Assembly (NCBI GenBank): GCA_030608725.1 | Contig: JAUWDP010000001.1 | Coordinates: 1 to 17,248, forward strand | Direction of reading: 5' to 3' | Length of the DNA: 17,248 nt | From: Candidatus Bathyarchaeota archaeon | Lineage (GTDB): Archaea; Thermoproteota; Bathyarchaeia; TCS64 | Part shown: piece after piece, positions 1 to 5,917 of the stretch | Position numbering within the stretch: the stretch's first letter is position 1 | How the letters are laid out: the number at the start of each line of letters is the position of its first letter | The notes under the pieces: generated by a model | What the model saw: the letters and a program-made list of their open reading frames with translations, nothing else | Databases searched by the model: none | What the model was told of the DNA's origin: nothing | Made by a program: the position numbers and the translations under genes

Positions 1-480
1 ATCATGGACCTCGCCGACAGATGGGCCTTCTTCGACCTGCAGCCTAGAACCATAGACAAGGTGGTGAACAGGGGGGTCGTCTACAGGAAGCTGAATTACC
101 TCGAGGCCATGGCCATGGCGAAGGTCATCAGGGACCTCGCCCCCCACCGCGCGATAGTGGACCCAGCGGACACGGTCATCGATAGGTTCGTGGGGGATAT
201 CAAGAGGGTGATCCCTCCCTGGATCGAGGTCCATGGAGAGAGCCACGCCGACGACATCTACCCGGTCGTCTCAGCGGCGTCCATCCTAGCCAAGGTAAGG
301 CGGGACAGGTTCGTGGCGGAGCTCAGGGAGGAGCACGGCGACTTCGGCTCTGGTTACAGCAGCGACAGGAGGACGGTCTCGTTCCTGGAGTCCTGGTTCG
401 AGGACCGCGATGACTGCCCTCCCTTCATGCGGTGCTCATGGGCCACCATTAAGAGGTTAAGGGCGGCTCAGGCTCGATAG
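1..480 (+). CDS. rnhB: Ribonuclease HII, 5'-truncated by the window edge
   Basis: RNase HII cuts the RNA strand of RNA/DNA hybrids and removes ribonucleotides misinserted in DNA. The reading frame is already open at base 1, and about 159 C-terminal residues are visible. The N-terminal DEAGRG-type motif with the first catalytic Asp is missing because it lies left of the window. Recognisable parts are IVDPADT (Asp at visible residue 54, a usual active-site Asp position), SAASILAKVRRD (residues 91-102) and GSGYSSDRRT (residues 117-126), whose Asp122 matches the last metal-binding Asp. The ATG at 4 is an internal Met, not the start. The gene ends convergently with flpA and the two share 13 bp (468-480). 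Family assignment is secure; completeness cannot be judged. Confidence 0.93.
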   Translation: MMDLADRWAFFDLQPRTIDKVVNRGVVYRKLNYLEAMAMAKVIRDLAPHRAIVDPADTVIDRFVGDIKRVIPPWIEVHGESHADDIYPVVSAASILAKVRRDRFVAELREEHGDFGSGYSSDRRTVSFLESWFEDRDDCPPFMRCSWATIKRLRAAQAR

Positions 481-1151
481 GTGGCGGTCACCATCGCGTG
501 GTCCTTCTCGTAGGGCTCAAGCTCAAGCATCTCCCCGATGGTGAAGCCTCCACTCTCCAGCACCCCAACCTGGTTGGAGTAGACCTCCCTGGGGCTCCGC
601 GTGACATTGACGCTCCTGGACTTGATCGCCATAGCCAGCCTTCCCCCCTGTCTGAGGTACATCTCAGCGTTCTTCACAACGATCTCCGCCTGTGCGGGCT
701 GAGCGACGTCTGCGTACAGGACATCCACCCTCTGCACCTCCGCTGAATAGGAGGCGGGGTCTCGGGCGTCGCCCAGTATGGGGGATATGTTCTGCCTGTA
801 CCTGGCGACGTTGGACACGAGGTCGCGTAGGGAGCGTGGGGCGAAATCCACGCCCCAGATGTAGCCCTTGGGGCCTACCACGTCAGATATGTGGGAGCAT
901 GTGGTCCCGGAGGCCACGCCAAGGTAGAGGACCCTGTTCCCGATGGAGAGGGGGGATTCGACCAAGCCTTTCAGCACGGAGGCGGCGAGCTTGCTGCGAT
1001 AAGGGTTCCAGATGCGGTACTCGACGCCTTCCACGTCGACCAGCTGCTCGCCGTAGACCTTCCTGCCCGGGGTCATGTTCCTCGTGGCCAGGACCGCCCT
1101 GGAGTTCACTTCCAACCTGAATATCCCGGGGAAGACCTCTTCCGGTGCCAT
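468..1151 (-). CDS. flpA: Fibrillarin-like rRNA/tRNA 2'-O-methyltransferase
   Basis: This is the catalytic subunit of archaeal C/D-box sRNPs. It methylates ribose 2'-OH groups on rRNA and tRNA at sites chosen by guide RNAs, together with Nop5 and L7Ae. I choose ATG 1151 (227 aa) because GAGG lies 6 nt upstream; the longer frame opens with GTG at 1166 and has no Shine-Dalgarno (SD) sequence. Visible family blocks are GRKVYGE and EYRIWNPYRSKL in the N-terminal part, the SAM-binding motif VLYLGVASGTTCSHISD, GVDFAPRSLRDL, ILGDARDP, VLYADVAQPAQ, AIKSRSVNVT and the C-terminal LEPYEKDHAMV. The length is normal for archaeal fibrillarin. It lies 54 nt downstream of the four-cysteine gene and is probably co-transcribed with it. 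nop5, often its direct neighbour in archaea, is 0.8 kb upstream on the same strand with alba between. Confidence 0.97.
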   Translation of the reverse strand: MAPEEVFPGIFRLEVNSRAVLATRNMTPGRKVYGEQLVDVEGVEYRIWNPYRSKLAASVLKGLVESPLSIGNRVLYLGVASGTTCSHISDVVGPKGYIWGVDFAPRSLRDLVSNVARYRQNISPILGDARDPASYSAEVQRVDVLYADVAQPAQAEIVVKNAEMYLRQGGRLAMAIKSRSVNVTRSPREVYSNQVGVLESGGFTIGEMLELEPYEKDHAMVTATYRA

Positions 1152-1205
1152 GTTCGGCCTCAGCACTATTCAGGCTACGAGGAGAAAAATCTACCGTGGA
1201 GGGTT

Positions 1206-1442
1206 CTAGGCCTCGACGCGCTGCTCCATCATCTTCGCCTGGTCGACCGCGAGCTTTTGGAGCCACGCCATTGGGGTCCTGAGCTCGTTCACCTTCTTGG
1301 CGAAGTGGTGGCAGTTCACGTATGACGGTGAGTTGCATATCCTGGAGAAGAAGTCCTTGGTGATGGCGACCCTGCAGTCGTGGAGGTACGGGCAGTCTTT
1401 CCGGTTGAGCTTCTTCTGGAAGGCTTCAGAGAGCGAGGACAT
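1206..1442 (-). CDS. Small four-cysteine protein of unknown function
   Basis: I do not recognise a named family. From ATG 1442 the protein has 78 residues; one more codon (GTG 1445) is open upstream. Four cysteines are spaced C-x5-C-x12-C-x7-C in the stretch from CPYLHDC to SYVNCHHFA, followed by an acidic/basic helical tail. The spacing suggests a structural zinc site or possibly an Fe-S cluster. AGGTG occurs twice just before the start (region 1443-1455) and the upstream copy is about 8 nt away, a usable SD. It is the first gene of a likely two-gene unit with flpA, so a role near RNA modification or translation is possible but is only a context inference. The ordered cysteines, SD and gene-tight placement argue that it is a real gene. 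Confidence 0.75.
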   Translation of the reverse strand: MSSLSEAFQKKLNRKDCPYLHDCRVAITKDFFSRICNSPSYVNCHHFAKKVNELRTPMAWLQKLAVDQAKMMEQRVEA

Positions 1443-1477
1443 CACCTTTTCACCTTTTCACAGTATATGGTTTTTGA

Positions 1478-1532
1478 ACCTGTATTAGTGGTACATGATC
1501 ATCCGATTTATACTTACCTGTATCAGAGTTAA
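1478..1532. repeat. Imperfect 17-bp direct repeat, 38 bp apart
   Basis: ACCTGTATTAGTGGTAC (1478-1494) and ACCTGTATCAGAGTTAA (1516-1532) match at 13 of 17 positions, including the first eight. They sit in the divergent promoter between the C4 gene and alba. They could be binding sites for one regulator, but chance similarity in a short A/T-rich region is not excluded. Confidence 0.4.
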
Positions 1533-1546
1533 GTAACAATGTTACT
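1532..1546. promoter_or_regulatory. 15-bp inverted repeat upstream of alba, possible operator
   Basis: AGTAAC-AAT-GTTACT is a perfect inverted repeat with 6-bp arms and a 3-bp spacer. It ends about 27 bp before the alba TATA-like box, a position suited to an activator or chromatin-protein site. It is too short and closely spaced to act as an RNA terminator, and no bound protein can be named. Confidence 0.4.
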
Positions 1547-1617
1547 AGACGCGAATCCGACAACGGTGAGTATGTTTTAAGTACGTGTAGCGATTTTTTT
1601 ACAGGAAGGAGACTGCC

Positions 1618-1887
1618 ATGTCTACTGACGAGAGGGTATACATAGGCTCAAAGCCCATTCTGGCGTACGTGACAGCGGTTATAACCGCTTTCTCAAGAGC
1701 TGATAGCGTCAACGTCATGGCCCGTGGTAGGGCCATAAGCAGCGCCGTCGATGTCGTAGAGGTCACCAAGAGGAGCTTCATGAGGGACATGAAAGTGGAT
1801 GACATCAGCATCGGCACGGAGATCTTGGGAGAGGAAGGCAACAAGAGGAACGTCTCGACTGTTGCCATAAAGCTGTCGAAGCCATAG
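1618..1887 (+). CDS. albA: Alba DNA/RNA-binding chromatin protein
   Basis: Alba is a small dimeric protein that coats archaeal DNA and also binds RNA; in several archaea its affinity is tuned by lysine acetylation or methylation. The 89-residue product has the usual Alba length. It shows VYIGSKPILAYVTAVITAF, where Lys12 lies in the segment holding the well-known modified lysine of Sulfolobus Alba, then VNVMARGRAISSAVDVVEV with the signature ARGRAIS, and the closing strands DISIGTEIL and VSTVAIKLS. ATG 1618 follows an SD (GGAAGGA, 1604-1610) and gives the standard N terminus. It is transcribed alone, divergent from the C4/flpA unit and convergent with nop5, placing a chromatin gene between two C/D-RNP genes. 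Confidence 0.96.
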   Translation: MSTDERVYIGSKPILAYVTAVITAFSRADSVNVMARGRAISSAVDVVEVTKRSFMRDMKVDDISIGTEILGEEGNKRNVSTVAIKLSKP

Positions 1888-1951
1888 AAGCAGGTTCGAG
1901 CCCAGAGAACGGAGCAGGAGCGGAACAGAAGCCCCTGAAAAAGTAACTCAG

Positions 1952-3121
1952 CTAATCGGCATCAGGTTTATCCCCTTTTTCGTACTCGTCGAGCTGTCTC
2001 TTCAGCTCAGATCCCAGGGAGTTGCCCGTGAAGGCATCCGCCCTAGCTGCCAAGGCGAGTTTCGCCGCCAGAACACGTGCCGAGCGCCCCCGCAGCTTCC
2101 TCTTCTTGGAGTGTACGAAGGGGTGCTGGAAGATGAGACCGTGCTTGGGGGGCCTCGCCCTCGTCTTCTTAGCCCGGAAAAGGGCCTTCTCCGCGCCCAG
2201 GATCTGGATGGCTCCGGAGGGCTTCATGGCGAGCTTTCTCAGCCCTCCGCCCCTCTCGATGAGCTTCGCCGCCAGCACGGGGCCTGCGACTTCCGAGAGG
2301 TTGGGGGCTACCTCCTGTGCGGTCGAGGAGATGTGGGCCTCCAGCTTCTCCCGGTACTCGTAGAGGGATAGGAGACGGGAGGCTAGGGCCTGCTGCTGCT
2401 CGAGGTCGTCGTGTGACATGGGAGCCCCCATGGAGCCTTGGGCGGCGTTGACTATCCTACTGGCCTTGTCGGGTTTGAACCCCAGGGTAGCTAGAGCGTC
2501 GGCTTCCAAGCTGGATCTGTCCCCCATTGATTCCACGATGCGGGCGTAGGTCTCGTGGCTGTCCACCTGGCGGTCCAGTTCTGGGAAGTGGAGCCCGTAC
2601 CACTCCCGGAGCTTGCTGGAGAGGACGTTGAGGGTCTTGTCGAGCTCGTTGAGGAGCTGAACCATCTGGGGGATGGCGGCGCCCCGCGCAGACTGGGCCC
2701 TCCTCACGGCCCTCTGGGCCCTCTGCATGGAGACCTCGTGGTTCACACCTAGAAGCTGAGCAGCATCCTCTATCCATCCGTACTCAACAGCCAAGGCCTC
2801 AAGGTTGTCCCTGACGTATTCGCCGGGTCCGGAAGGACCGGAGGTCTCAGTGTCCAGGCCGTACTTGTCAGCGATCGTCTTCGCCAGGGCCTCGTTGGAT
2901 AGCACGAGCCCCTTGAAGCCCCTCTGCATCAGCTTCTCAACCAGCTCGGCGGCTTCCTTCGTCACATCGCCGTCTCGCTGCCGGTCCACTGCCGCCGCTA
3001 TCTGCTTGGGGTCCCTGGGATAGAGGACGCGTTCGACGACGCTCTCCCCGGTGACCCCTAGGACCCCGATTATAGTCTCGACGACGTACACCTTTTTCCC
3101 TTCGCTTCCCGGTTCGCTCAA
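1952..3121 (-). CDS. nop5: Nop5 (Nop56/58-like) C/D-box sRNP scaffold protein
   Basis: Nop5 bridges L7Ae-bound guide RNA and fibrillarin in the archaeal ribose-methylation complex. The 389-residue product has an N-terminal fibrillarin-binding part (1-120), a coiled-coil region (about 130-270) containing REWYGLHFPEL (172-182), and the C-terminal Nop RNA/L7Ae-binding domain with NLSEVAGPVLAAKLIERGGG (274-293), KPSGAIQILGAEKALF and PPKHGLIFQHPFV. A basic stretch (SKKRKLRGR) follows, then an acidic tail. The apparent start is TTG at 3121, preceded by GGAG about 11 nt upstream; no in-frame ATG exists until about residue 65, which would remove conserved sequence. It converges with alba (64-bp gap) and diverges from pyrD. 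Confidence 0.97.
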   Translation of the reverse strand: MSEPGSEGKKVYVVETIIGVLGVTGESVVERVLYPRDPKQIAAAVDRQRDGDVTKEAAELVEKLMQRGFKGLVLSNEALAKTIADKYGLDTETSGPSGPGEYVRDNLEALAVEYGWIEDAAQLLGVNHEVSMQRAQRAVRRAQSARGAAIPQMVQLLNELDKTLNVLSSKLREWYGLHFPELDRQVDSHETYARIVESMGDRSSLEADALATLGFKPDKASRIVNAAQGSMGAPMSHDDLEQQQALASRLLSLYEYREKLEAHISSTAQEVAPNLSEVAGPVLAAKLIERGGGLRKLAMKPSGAIQILGAEKALFRAKKTRARPPKHGLIFQHPFVHSKKRKLRGRSARVLAAKLALAARADAFTGNSLGSELKRQLDEYEKGDKPDAD

Positions 3122-3170
3122 CCCGTCACTCTCCTAAGGTTTATCAACGATATACGCAAGTAAAGACGGG
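3122..3170. promoter_or_regulatory. Compact divergent promoter nop5 / pyrD
   Basis: Only 49 bp separate the two divergent starts. On the plus strand, TTTATCAA (3140-3147) lies about 25-30 nt before pyrD ATG 3171, implying a short or absent leader. On the minus strand, the complement of CGATATACGC (3148-3157) gives GTATAT about 27 nt before nop5 TTG 3121. The two TATA-like boxes are adjacent, so initiation in one direction may interfere with the other. The minus strand also carries TAGGAGAG, the likely SD of nop5. Confidence 0.5.
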
Positions 3171-4088
3171 ATGTCCCAATTAAGCTTAGCAGTGAGCATG
3201 GCTGGGCTGGAGCTCAGGAATCCTACAATGAATGCCGCTGGGGTCCTGGGCATCTCCGCGCCCCTCCTGAAGAGGGTCTACGAGGGTGGAGCCGGAGCCG
3301 TGGTGACCAAGAGCCTCGGAGGGGTCCAGAGGATGGGGCACAGCAACCCCACCCTGGTCTCGGTGGAGGGCGGCGCCCTCAACGCGATGGGGCTGCCTAA
3401 CCCCGGGGCTGAGTACTTCGTGGAGATGATCAGGGAGCTCCAGGGTGATGGAATTCCCGTCGTTGCGAGCTTCTTCGGGGGATCCATCGAGGAGTTCAGG
3501 GAGGTGGCCTCGGTCCTCTCCGAGGCGGGGGTCGATGCGCTGGAGGTTAACGTGAGCTGCCCCAACGTCGCCGAGGAGCTGGGAATGCTTGGGGCCGACC
3601 CGGGGAATACAGAGAAGGTGACCGAGGCGGTCAAGGAGGTCGCCAAGTCACCGGTCATAGTTAAGCTCTCACCCAACGTCACCGATATCTGCGAGATCGC
3701 AAGGGCCGCCGAGAGGGGTGGGGCGAACGCCATCACCGCCGTCAACACCCTCAAGGGGCTGGCGGTTGACGCCGACCTGAGGAGACCCATCCTCACCAAC
3801 GTCACGGGGGGCCTCTCAGGGCCGGCTCTGAAGCCCGTGGCCCTGAGGTGTGTCTGGGAGATCTACGAGGCGGTGGAGATCCCCATCATCGGGTGCGGGG
3901 GCATCTCCAACTGGAGGGACGCGGTGGAGTACCTCCTCTCCGGGGCCACGGCCGTCGAGATCGGGACAGCCGCGATGGATGGGGGATTCGACATCTACGG
4001 GGAGATAGCGGAGGGCATCAGGGAATACCTGGATGAGAACGGTTTCAAGGAGGTGAAGGAAATTGTCGGGCTGGCGCACGGAGGCTGA
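3171..4088 (+). CDS. pyrD: Dihydroorotate dehydrogenase, catalytic subunit (class 1B)
   Basis: This FMN enzyme oxidises dihydroorotate to orotate, the fourth step of pyrimidine synthesis. The 305-residue TIM-barrel protein shows the N-terminal NPTMNAAGVLG (17-27), VVTKSLG with the FMN-contacting Lys47, NAMGLPNPG (71-79), and NVSCPNV (127-133). Cys130 is the catalytic base typical of class 1 enzymes; class 2 uses Ser. Also visible are VIVKLSPNVTD (162-172), AVNTLKG (190-196), GGLSGPALKP and the phosphate-binding IIGCGGISNWRDA (239-251). pyrK follows after 4 nt, which defines class 1B: electrons leave through the PyrK Fe-S/FAD subunit to NAD+. It likely acts in the cytoplasm as a PyrD2K2 heterotetramer. 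Confidence 0.97.
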   Translation: MSQLSLAVSMAGLELRNPTMNAAGVLGISAPLLKRVYEGGAGAVVTKSLGGVQRMGHSNPTLVSVEGGALNAMGLPNPGAEYFVEMIRELQGDGIPVVASFFGGSIEEFREVASVLSEAGVDALEVNVSCPNVAEELGMLGADPGNTEKVTEAVKEVAKSPVIVKLSPNVTDICEIARAAERGGANAITAVNTLKGLAVDADLRRPILTNVTGGLSGPALKPVALRCVWEIYEAVEIPIIGCGGISNWRDAVEYLLSGATAVEIGTAAMDGGFDIYGEIAEGIREYLDENGFKEVKEIVGLAHGG

Positions 4089-4092
4089 GTCC

Positions 4093-4887
4093 ATGAGGGC
4101 GGTATGGCTCACGAAGGTGAAGGAAGAGGCAGGGGGCATGAGGGGCCTCCACTTCGCAGACGAGAGATGCTCGGAGGGCGTCCCGGGCCAGTACGTGATG
4201 ATCTGGAACCCGGACGCGGAGGAGGTTCCCATGTCTCTGGCGAGCATAAGGGAGGATGGGGAGGTGTCGGTCGTCGTACGCCCCGTCGGAGAGTCCACGG
4301 AGGCCCTCTGCGGGATGAACGCGGGCGACAAGATCGGCCTGAGAGGTCCCTTCGGGAACGGCTACACAGTCCAGGGGAGTTCCCCACTCCTTGTCGCAGG
4401 AGGCACCGGATCAGCTTCACTGAGGCCCCTGGCCAAGGAGATGGTCGCCAAGGGCTTGAAGCCGACGTTCATCCTCGGGGCACGAAACAAAGATCAGCTC
4501 ATCCTGAAGGAGGGACTTGAGAGCCTGTTGGGGGAGAACCTCCTCACCGCAACGGACGACGGCTCCAACGGCTACCGAGGATACGCTTCAACGTACGCCG
4601 ATGAGCTGATGAAGGAAAAGAAGTTCGACATGATCTACACGTGTGGGCCGGAGATCATGATGGCTGCCGTGTTCCGGGTGGCCGAGGAGAAGTGCATCCC
4701 GATTCAGGCGAGCCTCGACAGGTACATAAAATGCGCCGTCGGCCTCTGCGGAAGCTGCGGCCTGGGACCCTACAGAGTCTGCAAGGACGGCCCGGTCTTC
4801 AGCTCGGAGCAGCTGAGAGAGGTGCGGGACGAGTTCGGGAAGAGCCGGATGGACCCCTCGGGGCGGGCCGTAAGGGTGGACCACTGA
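4093..4887 (+). CDS. pyrK: Dihydroorotate dehydrogenase electron-transfer subunit
   Basis: PyrK takes electrons from the PyrD FMN through a [2Fe-2S] cluster and FAD to NAD+. I use ATG 4093 (264 aa), 4 nt after the pyrD stop; the frame is open to 4063, but those codons lie inside pyrD. Visible are the FAD-binding RPVGESTEAL (63-72), the GPFGNGY loop (85-91), the nucleotide-binding LVAGGTGSASL (100-110), YTCGPEIMM (182-190), and the C-terminal cluster motif CAVGLCGSCGLGPYRVC with Cys214, 219, 222 and 230 (C-x4-C-x2-C-x7-C). All four ligands are present and the length is normal. Tight coupling with pyrD indicates translation in a fixed ratio. Confidence 0.95.
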   Translation: MRAVWLTKVKEEAGGMRGLHFADERCSEGVPGQYVMIWNPDAEEVPMSLASIREDGEVSVVVRPVGESTEALCGMNAGDKIGLRGPFGNGYTVQGSSPLLVAGGTGSASLRPLAKEMVAKGLKPTFILGARNKDQLILKEGLESLLGENLLTATDDGSNGYRGYASTYADELMKEKKFDMIYTCGPEIMMAAVFRVAEEKCIPIQASLDRYIKCAVGLCGSCGLGPYRVCKDGPVFSSEQLREVRDEFGKSRMDPSGRAVRVDH

Positions 4888-4927
4888 GGGCACAGCTGTT
4901 ATCTAGGGATTCATCCCTTCTTCATCC

Positions 4928-5662
4928 ATGGCAACTGGAAAGGCAGAGGTGGATATCCTCTTCGAGTGCTTCTACATGCAGCTGGGGGTCACCGAGGGGC
5001 ATCCAGTCCTCAGCGTCCGCTGGCCCCTCACTCCGATGCCCGAGCCCGAGGTGGGACAGGTCTACGGGGGCCTCACATTCAACCTGGGGTCCACGAACAC
5101 GGTCCTCATCCACGACGAGGGGAAGAAGATCATCGTGGACCCCGGGATCATCCAGCTGGGCAGGTACGGGGCGTTCCAGAAGAGGCTGGCCGAGTTCGGC
5201 CTCAAGCCCGGGGACATAGACATCGTCGTGAACACCCACTGCCACTACGACCACATCGAGGGCAACTACTTGTTCAGGGGGAAGCCCCTCTACGTCCATG
5301 AGAAGGAGTACGATTACTGCAGGGAGCTTTACTGGCCCGAGTTCGCCGACGCGTTCATGGGCATCATGGACGTGAAGGAGGTTTCCGGCCCCATGAGGCT
5401 CAGCGAGAACGTGAGGATAATGGAGACCCCCGGCCACACCCCTGGGAGCATCTCCGTGACGGCGGAGACGGCTGAGGGATTGGTGGCCTGCATAGGGGAC
5501 GCGGCCATCGTCAAGGAGGACTACCTGGAGTTCAGGGCCCCCTCGGTTGTGACCAAGAACATCTCGCCAGACATCTCCATCGCGAGCCTGAAGCGAGTGG
5601 CGGCCCTTAAGCCCGTCCTCGTGGTCCCGGGGCACGACGCGGCCTTCGCCCCCGGGGGCTGA
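4928..5662 (+). CDS. Metallo-beta-lactamase-fold metal hydrolase
   Basis: The 244-residue protein has the complete two-metal site of the MBL superfamily: THCHYDH (His104, His106, Asp108, His109), His170 in TPGHTPGS, Asp191 in CIGDAA and His236 in VPGHD. An N-terminal strand region (GGLTFNLGSTNTVLI) precedes the motif, as in single-domain lactonase, glyoxalase-II-like and MBLAC1-like members. Nothing marks it as RNase J or CPSF, since no beta-CASP domain is present. The substrate cannot be told. It lies 40 nt after pyrK with only a weak TATA candidate (GTTATCT, about 4898-4904), so it could be read through from pyrDK. The start ATG 4928 lacks a clear SD. Confidence 0.88.
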   Translation: MATGKAEVDILFECFYMQLGVTEGHPVLSVRWPLTPMPEPEVGQVYGGLTFNLGSTNTVLIHDEGKKIIVDPGIIQLGRYGAFQKRLAEFGLKPGDIDIVVNTHCHYDHIEGNYLFRGKPLYVHEKEYDYCRELYWPEFADAFMGIMDVKEVSGPMRLSENVRIMETPGHTPGSISVTAETAEGLVACIGDAAIVKEDYLEFRAPSVVTKNISPDISIASLKRVAALKPVLVVPGHDAAFAPGG

Positions 5663-5668
5663 GAAAGG

Positions 5669-5674
5669 TTTATA
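5669..5674 (+). promoter_or_regulatory. TATA-like box for the eS30 gene
   Basis: TTTATA lies about 35 nt before ATG 5708. A start 25 nt downstream would leave a leader of roughly 10 nt that still holds GGTG (about 5699-5702), a short SD. It begins only 7 bp after the MBL stop codon. Confidence 0.5.
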
Positions 5675-5707
5675 GACCCTGGGACTGAAGGGGTTGACGG
5701 TGCTTAA

Positions 5708-5878
5708 ATGCCTACACACGGTTCATTGACGAAGGCGGGCAAGGTCCGAGCCCAGACCCCAAAGGTAGAGGGAAGGGAGAGGAAGAGCCTGGCGCCCCGA
5801 CGCAAGAATAGGAGCAACTACGTCAAGAGGCACCTCGCAGCGCCCCGGGACGGCTTCCGGAGAAGACGACGCCGCTGA
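5708..5878 (+). CDS. rps30e: 30S ribosomal protein eS30
   Basis: This short gene encodes 56 residues. It begins [20 protein letters not shown], matching the [11 protein letters not shown](S/A)QTPK signature of eS30, continues with a basic middle part ([13 protein letters not shown]) and ends in six arginines. eS30 is part of the small ribosomal subunit near the decoding centre. It occurs in eukaryotes and in TACK/Asgard-side archaea but generally not in Euryarchaeota, which helps place the organism. A TATA-like box (5669-5674) and a GGTG SD precede ATG 5708, so it probably has its own promoter. elp3 starts 39 nt later with a separate TATA box. The short size makes it easy to miss in automatic calls; the family signature makes it secure. 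Confidence 0.95.
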   Translation: MPTHGSLTKAGKVRAQTPKVEGRERKSLAPRRKNRSNYVKRHLAAPRDGFRRRRRR

Positions 5879-5892
5879 CCGATGGTTCTACA

Positions 5893-5900
5893 TTTTTAAA
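5893..5900 (+). promoter_or_regulatory. TATA-like box for elp3, probably leaderless
   Basis: TTTTTAAA is centred about 22-26 nt before ATG 5918. With usual archaeal spacing transcription would begin at or next to the start codon, and no SD is seen, so the message is probably leaderless. Confidence 0.5.
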
Positions 5901-5917
5901 CCCCATCATTCTAAGTG

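Larger units (their letters stand above)
1443..1617. promoter_or_regulatory. Divergent promoter region between the C4-protein/flpA unit and alba
   Basis: This A/T-richer gap of 175 bp drives two divergent units. Towards alba, GTTTTAAGT (1574-1582) is a TATA-like box about 26 nt before a putative start near 1604, and GGAAGGA (1604-1610) is an SD ahead of ATG 1618. Towards the C4 gene, two TATA candidates read on the minus strand: GTATAAA (1507-1513) and CATATA (about 1464-1469). The first would leave a leader with the AGGTG SD; the second would give a nearly leaderless message. Between them lie an imperfect direct repeat (1478 and 1516) and the palindrome AGTAAC-AAT-GTTACT (1532-1546). TATA positions are read by eye. 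Confidence 0.55.

Noticed and set aside
883..1338. Long minus-strand ORF of 151 residues across flpA and the C4 gene
   Set aside because: It is an out-of-frame shadow of two well-supported genes; the sequence is low-complexity, Gly/Arg-rich and shows no family motif.
1888..1951. Possible sRNA or terminator between alba and nop5
   Set aside because: I saw no paired C/D boxes and no strong hairpin or long T-run in these 64 bases.
3278..3805. 175-residue minus-strand ORF opposite pyrD
   Set aside because: It is rich in Ser/Thr/Pro/Leu, as expected for the antisense of GC-rich coding sequence, and overlaps a secure pyrD.
4922..5719. 265-residue minus-strand ORF
   Set aside because: It is the antisense of the MBL gene, which has all catalytic motifs on the plus strand. 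Long antisense frames are expected at this GC content.
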